The notes below the pieces were generated by a model. The model was not told the origin of the DNA. It ran no database searches and saw nothing but the letters and a program-made list of their open reading frames with translations. From Tannerellaceae bacterium (lineage in GTDB: Bacteria; Bacteroidota; Bacteroidia; Bacteroidales; Tannerellaceae): a stretch of DNA of 41,840 bases. Both the position numbers and the translations under genes were made by a program. Numbering within the stretch: position 1 is the stretch's first letter; each line of letters opens with the position of its first letter. The stretch lies in assembly GCA_031270665.1 (NCBI GenBank), contig JAISXD010000031.1, positions 1-41,840 of the forward strand, written 5' to 3'. Of the stretch, positions 27,973-35,175 are shown piece after piece.

Positions 27973-28184
27973 AATAAAATGTAGCATATGAACTAAAAAA
28001 ATAATAACATATCGGTAAAAAAGCGTTAGCTTTTGTTCTTGCTTTTAGAAATCTCCAATTTTTTTTAGCGAACAAGAACAAGAAAGTTCGACGCTCACGT
28101 AGCTTATACGTGGGCTTTTCTTGTTTGTTCGCAACGGTTTTGGAGAACCTCTAAAAGCAGGCATGTTAAGTCCCACGTTTTTTT
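27973..28184 (+). ncRNA. Candidate structured RNA with long nested hairpin and a terminal T-run (6S-like or regulatory leader)
   Basis: Three nested inverted repeats: outer GCTTTTAGAaaTCTCCAA (28041-28058) with TTGGAG...CTCTAAAAGC (28140-28158); middle GCGAACAAGAACAAGAAAG (28068-28086) with CTTTTCTTGTTTGTTCGC (28115-28132); apical CACGTA, loop GCTTA, TACGTG (28096-28112). TAACAT (28005-28010) can close with ATGTTA (28163-28168). CCCACGT followed by T's (28172-28184) can instead pair with ACGTGGG (28108-28114), excluding the apical hairpin. A long hairpin with closing stem and internal loops is also the shape of 6S RNA. There is no coding frame. It fills most of the 309-bp gap before the gene at 28206. 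Boundaries are estimates. Confidence 0.5.
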
Positions 28185-28205
28185 ATTGTATAAACAGAGA
28201 CCCTT

Positions 28206-28490
28206 ATGAAAATAAAAAAACGTATCGGACAGATCAGCGAACAGGAAAAAGAAGAAATACGCGCCTTATCCAACCATCAAAACGGCCTGATTGAATTGTC
28301 AAAAATAATAGAAGTGAACGACGGCAACAGGGCGCAATATGAAAAATTAGTAAAAGATATCGTAGAAGCAACTATTTGTTATCAGCAATGGTGGGACGAT
28401 ATGGAAACAAAATACCAATGGGAAAAACATCCCGCCGGAAACTGGAAAATTGATTTCCAAACAAATGACGTCTACCTCGTTGTCGAATAA
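28206..28490 (+). CDS. Small protein resembling CXXX-repeat peptide modification system proteins
   Basis: A 94-residue soluble, acidic-basic mixed protein with no signal peptide. The sequence KRIGQISEQEKEEIRALSNH, then LIELSKII, YEKLVKDIVEATICYQQWWD and YQWEKHPAGNWKIDFQTNDV, recalls the small accessory proteins called CXXX repeat peptide modification system proteins, which normally accompany a radical SAM maturase and a Cys-repeat precursor. Neither partner is in this window, so if the match is right this is an orphan. The resemblance is from memory and not checked by alignment. It starts 22 bp after the T-run of the structured RNA, which may control it. Confidence 0.6.
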   Translation: MKIKKRIGQISEQEKEEIRALSNHQNGLIELSKIIEVNDGNRAQYEKLVKDIVEATICYQQWWDDMETKYQWEKHPAGNWKIDFQTNDVYLVVE

Positions 28491-28548
28491 ACGTCATAGC
28501 ATCATCATAAATATTTTCTAATTTTCTCTTTCATACAATATTTTACTA

Positions 28549-28556
28549 TACCTTTG
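28549..28556 (+). promoter_or_regulatory. -7 element of the cobalamin-uptake operon
   Basis: TACCTTTG matches TAnnTTTG and lies directly before the cobalamin riboswitch, so the transcript would begin at its 5' edge. No clear -33 TTTG is seen. Confidence 0.5.
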
Positions 28557-28562
28557 TACATG

Positions 28563-28745
28563 CATTGGTTCACTTTTCCCGTTTTCCCGGGAAGTGATTA
28601 AAAGGGAATCAGGTGTAAATCCTGGACAGACCCGCTACTGTAAGTCCTATGCAACGTTCCGGCGATACTCTTGCCACTGGTTCTGCAATGAACCGGGAAG
28701 GCTGACCGGAAGGAGGATAAGTCAGGAGACCTGCCAAGCAGCAAA
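28563..28745 (+). ncRNA. Cobalamin riboswitch
   Basis: All conserved blocks appear in order: AAAGGGAATCAGGTG (from 28601), GACAGACCCGCTACTGTAAG (28624-28643), GCCACTGG with CCGGGAAGG (about 28674-28701), and the B12 box GTCAGGAGACCTGCC (28721-28735). It ends about 45 nt before the btuB start. After it, AAGCT (28753-28757) and AGCTT (28770-28774) can form a small hairpin close to the start codon. No T-run follows, so control is probably at translation initiation. Binding of cobalamin would be expected to lower expression of the downstream uptake genes. Confidence 0.93.
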
Positions 28746-28788
28746 CAGTTAAAAGCTTTCGTGGAACAGAGCTTGGTACAAAACAACA

Positions 28789-30837
28789 ATGACAGAGATA
28801 AATCTTTTTATCAGGACAATCGGTTGCGCAGTATCTTTTCTTTTGTGTGTAAGCGGTTTTGCTCAAGAGAAAAGAGAATCACTTCATCTGGATAGCATTC
28901 ATAATCTGGACGAAGTCGTTATTGTAGCCAACCGCTATAAAGAAGTGATCCCTTCCCAAAAGCTTTCGGGCGTTGAGTTGGAGCGGCTCAGCAGTTTCTC
29001 TGTGGCCGATGCTATCCGCTATTTCTCCGGCGTACAGATAAAAGATTATGGCGGGATAGGCGGACTTAAAACGGTGGATATACGCAGTATGGGGACTAAC
29101 CACATGGGGGTGTTTTACGATGGTATCCAGCTTGGCAATGCACAAAACGGACAGATAGACCTGGGGAAATTCTCCTTAGACAATATTGAGGAAATATCCC
29201 TGTACAACGGGCAGAAGAGCGAGATATTCCAGCCGGCAAAAGACTTCGGCTCGGCAGGAACGATTTACCTGCGCACACGGCGACCTTCCTTCGGGGAAGG
29301 GAAGCGTAGCAATCTTATCACGTACCTTCGCACCGGCTCTTTCGGGCTTGCCAATCCTTCCGTCCTGTGGGAACAAAAGCTTAGCGACAACATCAGCTCT
29401 ACCCTCAATGCCGAATATGTTTACGCTACGGGGAAATACACGTTTCGCTACCGGAAAATGTTTCCGGACGGGACGGTTGCCTGGGATACCACCGCCACCC
29501 GCATGAATGGCGACATACAGTCGCTTCGCCTTGAAGGAGGGGTGAATGGCGTGATGGAAGACGGCAGATGGAACCTGAAAGCCTATTATTATGATTCGGA
29601 AAAAGGCATCCCCGGCGCTATCGTCAATAATGTGTGGACACATTCGCAGTGGCAATGGGACAGGAACTTCTTTGCGCAGGGGAGCTTCTTAAAGCAGCTG
29701 GGCCACCGTTACGACCTGCTCGTCAACGCCAAGTATGCCAACGACCGCATGCGCTACCTGAATCCCGATACTACCTTATTATATATAGACAATACTTTCC
29801 TTCAGCAGGAAGTTTACCTGTCGGCGGCCAATAAGTACCGTATCCTGCCCACATGGGACGTATCGCTTTCGGGCGACTACCAATGGAATACGCTGAGCGC
29901 CAGCCTGCCCGGCTTTGTTTACCCCGGACGGAATACCCTGCTGGCGGCTATGGCTACGGCTTTCGAGTGGAAACGCATCAAGGCGCAAGTAAGCCTTCTG
30001 GGTACGTTCGTTTTTGAAGAGGTAACCCGCATGCAGGAAGCCGCGCCCGCCAACCGGCAGGAATATACCCCCGCCGTCTTCCTTTCGTACCGCCCTTCCG
30101 AAAAAACGCCTTTGAACGTCCGGGCGTTTTACAAACGTATCTTCCGGATGCCTACGTTCAACGACCTTTATTACACCGATATCGGCAACATCAGCCTGCG
30201 GCCCGAATATACGAACCAGTACAATATCGGTTTCCAATACGGGAGGCCTGTTGCAAACGGCTTCTTCCAGTATGTCCAGTTAAAGGCCGACGCCTATTAC
30301 AACGAGGTGGAGGATAAGATTATCGCTGTTCCCAAAGGCAGCGGGCAATATCGCTGGATGATGATGAATATCGGTTACGTGGAGATACGGGGGACAGACG
30401 TTTCAGCCGAAGCGTCTATGCGCCTTCCGTACGCAATGCAGCTCCGGGCGAACCTGAATTATACATACCAGAAGGCGCAGGATTTCTCCGATCCTTCAGA
30501 CAATGATCCCGCCTCGGGAAGCTATGGCGGACAGATTGCCTATATCCCACGGCATAGCGGATCGGCGGTGGCCAACCTTGCATGGGAATCGTGGAACCTG
30601 AATTACAGCTTTATCTACGTGGGCGAACGTTATCATAACTCCTCAAATATCCGGGCGAACTATGAACGGCCGTGGTATACGCACGACCTGACGCTTGCCA
30701 AAGCCCTAAGGCTAAAGCGGGCGAACCTGAAACTGTCCGTAGAAGTGAACAACCTGCTTGGACAGCAATACGACGTGGTGCTCAACTACCCGATGCCGGG
30801 ACGAAACTATAAACTGATAGTAAAGATAATGATATGA
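28789..30837 (+). CDS. btuB: BtuB-like TonB-dependent outer membrane cobalamin receptor
   Basis: A 682-residue TonB-dependent receptor. The signal peptide covers about 1-25. The TonB-box-like DEVVIVA is at 41-47. The plug includes VADAIRYFSGVQIKDYGG, VDIRSMGTNHMGVFYDG and IEEISLYNGQ. The barrel follows and ends in the aromatic-rich PGRNYKLIVKIMI. It lacks the STN and carboxypeptidase-like extensions of SusC, as expected of simple metabolite receptors. The cobalamin riboswitch in its leader and the BtuG-like lipoprotein overlapping its 3' end by 4 bp identify cobalamin or a related corrinoid as the substrate. No btuFCD genes are in the window. Confidence 0.92.
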   Translation: MTEINLFIRTIGCAVSFLLCVSGFAQEKRESLHLDSIHNLDEVVIVANRYKEVIPSQKLSGVELERLSSFSVADAIRYFSGVQIKDYGGIGGLKTVDIRSMGTNHMGVFYDGIQLGNAQNGQIDLGKFSLDNIEEISLYNGQKSEIFQPAKDFGSAGTIYLRTRRPSFGEGKRSNLITYLRTGSFGLANPSVLWEQKLSDNISSTLNAEYVYATGKYTFRYRKMFPDGTVAWDTTATRMNGDIQSLRLEGGVNGVMEDGRWNLKAYYYDSEKGIPGAIVNNVWTHSQWQWDRNFFAQGSFLKQLGHRYDLLVNAKYANDRMRYLNPDTTLLYIDNTFLQQEVYLSAANKYRILPTWDVSLSGDYQWNTLSASLPGFVYPGRNTLLAAMATAFEWKRIKAQVSLLGTFVFEEVTRMQEAAPANRQEYTPAVFLSYRPSEKTPLNVRAFYKRIFRMPTFNDLYYTDIGNISLRPEYTNQYNIGFQYGRPVANGFFQYVQLKADAYYNEVEDKIIAVPKGSGQYRWMMMNIGYVEIRGTDVSAEASMRLPYAMQLRANLNYTYQKAQDFSDPSDNDPASGSYGGQIAYIPRHSGSAVANLAWESWNLNYSFIYVGERYHNSSNIRANYERPWYTHDLTLAKALRLKRANLKLSVEVNNLLGQQYDVVLNYPMPGRNYKLIVKIMI

Positions 30838-32018
30838 AAGAGCGGTCAGACAATAAGCGTGTTTATAAGTATATCTGTGTCATCGCCCTGCTGGCGTTGC
30901 TGGCGGCCTGCCGCAAAGAAGACGACCTGTTCATCCCCGAAGAAGTGCCCCTCGCCCCTCCCGCCGGCGCCCCCGTTATCAAAGGCTTCTACCTGCTGAA
31001 CGAAGGCAATATGGGAAGTAATAAGTCCACCCTGGATTATTACGATTACCAAACGGGCGTTTATTCGCGCAATATCTTTGCCGCCGCCAATCCCACCGTG
31101 CCCAAAGAGATGGGCGACGTAGGCAATGACCTGAAGATATACGGCGGCAAACTGTATGCCGTGATAAACTGCTCCAACAAGATAGACGTGATGGACAAAC
31201 GGACGGCCGAAAAGGTAGGACAGATTGATATCCCGAACTGCCGCTACATCCGTTTCCACGAAGGGTATGCCTATGTAACCTCCTATGCCGGACCGGTGGA
31301 AATCAATCCCGCCTACGAGCAGACGGGCTATGTGGCCAAAGTAGACACGGGCACGTACGAAGTTGTGGCCCGCTGCCTGGTGGGCTTCCAGCCCGACGAG
31401 CTCGAAATTGCGGGCGGCAGGATATACGTGGCCAATTCGGGCGGGTATATGGCTCCCAATTACGAAAATACGGTCTCGGTTATCGACCTTGAAACCTTTA
31501 CGGAAACGGGGCGTATCGAAGTGGCCGTCAACCTGCACCACCTGCGTGCCGACCGCCACGGCAACCTGTGGGTAAGCTCGCGCGGCGACTATTACGGCGT
31601 GCCCTCCCGCCTGTACTGGATAGACCTCGCAACCAGCCAGCCGGGAGGTTCGATAGAAGTAGCCGTTTCCAACTTCCACCTCGACGGCGACTCCCTTTAC
31701 CTCTACAGCGTGGAATGGAGCTATGTGACGATGAGCAACGAAGTGACCTACGGTATCGTAGACGTGGAAAAGAAAGCGTTAGTGACCCGCAACTTCATCA
31801 CCGACGGCACCGGCAAGGAAATAAAAATCCCTTACGGCCTTACGGTAGACCCCCTGACAAAAGACATCTACGTAACCGACGCACGCAACTATGTACTGCC
31901 CGGCACGCTCTATTGCTTTGATAAAAACGGACGGCAGAAATGGAACGTCCGCACGGGAGACATCCCCGCCCACTTTGCCTTCCGGGAAGAAACGAGTATA
32001 GAAAAACAAACCGAATAA
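30834..32018 (+). CDS. BtuG-like surface lipoprotein, beta-propeller (DUF5074/YncE type)
   Basis: 394 residues. The signal peptide ends in the lipobox LAAC with lipidated C26, followed by the acidic stretch RKEDD, which resembles the surface-export signal of Bacteroidetes lipoproteins. The mature part is a repeat protein of the seven-bladed YncE/DUF5074 kind: GFYLLNEGNMGSNKSTLDYY, KLYAVINCSNKIDVMDKRT, RIYVANSGGY, VSVIDLETFTETGRI, DIYVTDARNY. In Bacteroides, BtuG is such a propeller, held on the surface beside BtuB, and it binds cobalamin with very high affinity. Translation overlaps btuB (ATGA), so the two are tightly coupled. The BtuG role is inferred from fold and context. Confidence 0.85.
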   Translation: MKERSDNKRVYKYICVIALLALLAACRKEDDLFIPEEVPLAPPAGAPVIKGFYLLNEGNMGSNKSTLDYYDYQTGVYSRNIFAAANPTVPKEMGDVGNDLKIYGGKLYAVINCSNKIDVMDKRTAEKVGQIDIPNCRYIRFHEGYAYVTSYAGPVEINPAYEQTGYVAKVDTGTYEVVARCLVGFQPDELEIAGGRIYVANSGGYMAPNYENTVSVIDLETFTETGRIEVAVNLHHLRADRHGNLWVSSRGDYYGVPSRLYWIDLATSQPGGSIEVAVSNFHLDGDSLYLYSVEWSYVTMSNEVTYGIVDVEKKALVTRNFITDGTGKEIKIPYGLTVDPLTKDIYVTDARNYVLPGTLYCFDKNGRQKWNVRTGDIPAHFAFREETSIEKQTE

Positions 32019-32029
32019 ATAACACAAGG

Positions 32030-33802
32030 ATGAAAAAGAAGAACTACGCAAACAGGATAATAAAGAAGAGCCTGACGGCAACCGGCCTATGCTTCCTGGC
32101 TCTGGGCGGCTTTGCCCAATCGCCTTACATCAATAAGGTATACGACTTTGTGCCCGCTCCGGGACAGTTCGTCAACGAGCTTCCCGAATACCTCCCCGGC
32201 GATACGAAGGACGATATGATCCGCAAAGCCGGGGAATACATCGCCCAAGACGCCCAGAAGATGGTGTCGCTCGGCGGGTTCGGCGGATACATCGTCTTCG
32301 GCTTCGAAGAGCCGGTGGAGAACCGGAAGGGATACTACGACTTCCGTATCCTCGGGAACGCCTTCCATGCCGGCAGCTCCACCTCTATCGGCGAAGGGGG
32401 AAGCAGCGAGCCGGGTATCGTGATGGTAGCCTACGACGGCAACGGCGACGGACTCCCCGACAACGGGCAATGGTACGAACTGGCGGGAAGCGAACACCAC
32501 AAACCCTCTACGCTGAAAGACTACCGGATTACCTATTACCGTCCGGATGAAAACAAGATACGGACGCCCGACAACGGCTATCCCTACCTCAACGACACCA
32601 CCTACGTCCGCTGGACAGACAACCGCGGCGGCAGCGGGTACCTCTCGCGCAACATCTATCACGAACAGCCCTATTACCCGCAATGGACAGGCGACGAAGC
32701 GATGACCTTTGCCGGTACGCTCCTCCCCCCCAACGCCATCGACGAGAGCGGGCAGGGAACCTACTACGTGCTCCATGCCTATCACTGGGGATATGCCGAT
32801 AACCTGCCGAACAGCGAAGCGCGCTCCTGCTTCGATATCGGCTGGGCCACAGACGCAAGCGGAGCCGGGGCAAACCTGGAGCGCATCAACCTGGTGAAGG
32901 TATATACCGGCCTCAGCCAGTACTGCGGATGGCTGGGCGAAACGTCTACCGAGATTATGGGCGCCGTCAACCTGCATGCGGAAGGGACGGAGATACAGAC
33001 GCCCGTCTTTACCACCGGCATCACCCTCGATCGGCAGACGGCGCTGCTGAACGCCGCCGCAGGCGAAACGACAGACCTCACGGCAACCGTCTACCCCGCC
33101 GACGCCACCAACCGCTCCGTCAGCTGGCTAAGCAGCAACAAAAAAGTTGCCACGGTGAGCAGCGCCGGACGGGTGACGGCCCTCGCGGAAGGTACGGCAA
33201 CGATTACCGCCTACACCAACGACGGCTATTACATCGCCACCTGCACCGTGACCGCCACCGGCAACACCGGGGGAGGCTCCACGGGCGGCGGGGAGGTGAC
33301 TTCCGTACAGGTGTATCCCGCCGCGCTGGAGATGAAGCCGGGCGAACTGGCCACCCTCACCGCCACCGTGCTGCCGGCCACGGCTGCGAACAAAGCGGTA
33401 GAATGGAGCTCGTCTGCCCCACAGGTGGCCGAAGTAACGGTGAGCGGCAATGTCTTTGCCTGCGCCCCGGGCACGGCCGTAATCACCGCCGCCTCGGCAG
33501 AGGGCAGGCATAAGGCTACCTGCCTCATAACCGTTGCCACACCGACCGCCACCGACCGCCAAACGCCCGGAGCCCAACCCGCAAAGATGTATTACGACGG
33601 CCGCGCCCTGCACCTCGAAGGCCTCGATGGCTACGACTGTGTGGTAGCGAACGCCGCCGGGCAGGCCATAGCCGCCTTCCGCATCACAACGGAAACGTAC
33701 AGTCGCCATCTCCCGCTGCCCGGCGGCGTATACATCCTTGCGGCGCAGCAAGGCCGGGAAAGAAAGATATTCAAATGGATGGTCCGCCGGGGCAATCCGT
33801 AA
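32030..33802 (+). CDS. Cobalamin-locus cell surface protein with BIG2 domains and a C-terminal sorting-type domain
   Basis: 590 residues from ATG 32030; the frame is open from 31940 but the upstream part overlaps the btuG-like gene and lacks a signal peptide. Signal peptide about 1-30. N-terminal domain about 31-325 of a type seen next to Bacteroidetes cobalamin receptors (VPAPGQFVNELPEY, LGGFGGYIVFGFEEP, DFRILGNAF, WYELAGSEH). Two bacterial Ig-like (BIG2) domains lie at about 331-410 and 422-504 (SVSWLSSNKKVATVS; AVEWSSSAPQVAEV). The C-terminal domain, about 516-590, ends GGVYILAAQQGRERKIFKW, like type IX secretion sorting domains. It probably binds or displays corrinoid with BtuB and BtuG; that is inference. 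Confidence 0.8.
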   Translation: MKKKNYANRIIKKSLTATGLCFLALGGFAQSPYINKVYDFVPAPGQFVNELPEYLPGDTKDDMIRKAGEYIAQDAQKMVSLGGFGGYIVFGFEEPVENRKGYYDFRILGNAFHAGSSTSIGEGGSSEPGIVMVAYDGNGDGLPDNGQWYELAGSEHHKPSTLKDYRITYYRPDENKIRTPDNGYPYLNDTTYVRWTDNRGGSGYLSRNIYHEQPYYPQWTGDEAMTFAGTLLPPNAIDESGQGTYYVLHAYHWGYADNLPNSEARSCFDIGWATDASGAGANLERINLVKVYTGLSQYCGWLGETSTEIMGAVNLHAEGTEIQTPVFTTGITLDRQTALLNAAAGETTDLTATVYPADATNRSVSWLSSNKKVATVSSAGRVTALAEGTATITAYTNDGYYIATCTVTATGNTGGGSTGGGEVTSVQVYPAALEMKPGELATLTATVLPATAANKAVEWSSSAPQVAEVTVSGNVFACAPGTAVITAASAEGRHKATCLITVATPTATDRQTPGAQPAKMYYDGRALHLEGLDGYDCVVANAAGQAIAAFRITTETYSRHLPLPGGVYILAAQQGRERKIFKWMVRRGNP

Positions 33803-33856
33803 ACGAAAGGATATGATGTATCACGTACAATTGCACAAAGGCAGGCTGCCGCTGCG

Positions 33857-33960
33857 CTGCGAAAGTCTCAACGACTGCCCGGCGGAGCTTTCGTAGACAC
33901 TGCGAAACCCCAAACGGGCACCCGGTGGGAGTTTCGTAGCCGCTACAAGCCCTGCGAAAG
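33857..33960. repeat. Imperfect tandem dyad repeats (two full copies and a half)
   Basis: Two 40-bp units, 33857-33896 and 33900-33939, each begin CTGCGAAA and end TTTCGTAG, so each can fold on itself. A third CTGCGAAA lies at 33952-33959, followed by GCCCCACACGGC. Neighbouring arms can also pair across units with a 3-base loop (TTTCGTAG, ACA, CTGCGAAA). The remainder of the 268-bp gap 33803-34070 has no recognised gene or promoter. Confidence 0.65.
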
Positions 33961-34070
33961 CCCCACACGGCTTTTGGCCGGTGCGTAAATAGGCGTAAAG
34001 AATAACGGAGGGATGGTCTGACGAGACTGTTCCCGCAATAAATTATATGTTTCACTAAAATTTAAACCTC

Positions 34071-35084
34071 ATGAAAAGAGTGTTTGTCATTTTGATGGCT
34101 TTCTGCCTGAGTGCAGGGCTGTCGGCGCAAAAGCGCGAAGGCAAGGTGGTAAAAGTGCAGGGGCACGTCCACGAGTTATTAACAAAGTATGCCGCTGCCA
34201 AAGGAGGGACAGCGCCCCAAACGCTCCGGGCAGGTACAGGCACGGTTACGAATATCAATCCTATTGATGTAGCATGCTGGGTGGGATGTCTCGAATCTCA
34301 ATACCCGGTTACAGCGATAGACACGGCCTATCTGCTGGTTAAATGGATGGAAGACCCTACGGACCCCGATTCAGACAGCCGTATCCTTCTTTGGGGCTAT
34401 CAATGGGTTGCCCAATATACCCATCCCGACTATGGACCTACCGATGTGAAAAAGTATGCCATTGATATGGTCCGGGCGGTAGCCAATTACGATTGCCGCT
34501 TCTCCGCCCTGTTGCAAAACGCCGGGGGGGGAGGTTTCACAGCCGGCGGATTCGGGTATAATTCCAATGCAACGACGCGCGTGATACCCGGTTTTGATTT
34601 ACAGGGCGCCCAAACCGACGCGTCGATTCGCTTCCATTACGTAGCTCCCCCCAACTGTATTCACCCGGCAAATCAGTATGCGGCTCCCGCCACGCCGGAT
34701 GCCACTACATTGGTGCAGCAAGCCATTGCGGCGGCAGGGAGTACCGGCGTGATTAAGCACCCGCTGGACGCGGCTTACAGCTATCCGGCTTACGACTACG
34801 ACTATTGGACGGTGGCAAGCTGGGATACCAATTACCTCTGGCAGGCCGGATGGTATAGAAATTTCTGGGCTTTCTTTAGCAAGGCAGGCTTAACGGGCGA
34901 TTTCGATTATGCTCCCGCAGGAGGTATCGCAGACCAGCAGGTAGGCGCCGTTCAAAAGGCAATCTATTTCATCTATGCGTATGCCGACCCTACTTTTTCC
35001 ACGCCCGTTTATTGGGATGGAGATTATGAGCAGGTTATACCTTGCGAATGTGCGCCCTGTACTGATTGTGGCACTGGCAAATAA
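34071..35084 (+). CDS. Secreted protein of unknown function in the cobalamin locus
   Basis: 337 residues with a signal peptide of about 20 residues (MKRVFVILMAFCLSAGLSAQ) and no lipobox. I recognise no family. The protein has Trp- and Tyr-rich segments (WMEDPTDPDSDSRILLWGYQ; YDYDYWTVASWDTNYLWQAG), a Gly-rich stretch near 145 (GGGGFTAGGFGYNSN), and a Cys-rich end (CECAPCTDCGTGK). The aromatic-rich, non-lipidated, secreted character and its position between two large surface proteins suggest a corrinoid- or cell-surface-binding partner. It could equally be a structural surface component. It lies between the dyad repeats upstream and a 24-bp palindrome downstream. Confidence 0.75.
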   Translation: MKRVFVILMAFCLSAGLSAQKREGKVVKVQGHVHELLTKYAAAKGGTAPQTLRAGTGTVTNINPIDVACWVGCLESQYPVTAIDTAYLLVKWMEDPTDPDSDSRILLWGYQWVAQYTHPDYGPTDVKKYAIDMVRAVANYDCRFSALLQNAGGGGFTAGGFGYNSNATTRVIPGFDLQGAQTDASIRFHYVAPPNCIHPANQYAAPATPDATTLVQQAIAAAGSTGVIKHPLDAAYSYPAYDYDYWTVASWDTNYLWQAGWYRNFWAFFSKAGLTGDFDYAPAGGIADQQVGAVQKAIYFIYAYADPTFSTPVYWDGDYEQVIPCECAPCTDCGTGK

Positions 35085-35117
35085 TGAATCCGGGATAATC
35101 CTTTAAGTTACGTGAAA

Positions 35118-35141
35118 GGAATGTGCTGCGCAGCACATTCC
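35118..35141 (+). terminator. Perfect 24-bp palindrome, probable terminator hairpin
   Basis: The arms GGAATGTGCTGC (35118-35129) and GCAGCACATTCC (35130-35141) abut with no spacer and are perfectly complementary; as RNA the central bases would form the loop. It lies 33 bp after the stop of the preceding gene. It is followed by CTTCTCTTAC, not a clean T-run. Confidence 0.6.
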
Positions 35142-35175
35142 CTTCTCTTACAAAAAAAATACCTCATAACATACA

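Noticed and set aside
30846-31679. Antisense open frame of 277 codons opposite the BtuG-like gene
   Set aside because: Same cause as above; the sense frame has a lipobox and propeller repeats, and the antisense product has no family resemblance.
31940-32029. N-terminal extension of the BIG2 surface protein
   Set aside because: It lies inside the 3' end of the BtuG-like gene and would bury the clear signal peptide that starts at ATG 32030.
32087-32977. Antisense open frame of 296 codons opposite the BIG2 surface protein
   Set aside because: Composition artefact of a G+C-rich sense gene; no signal, domain or upstream promoter.
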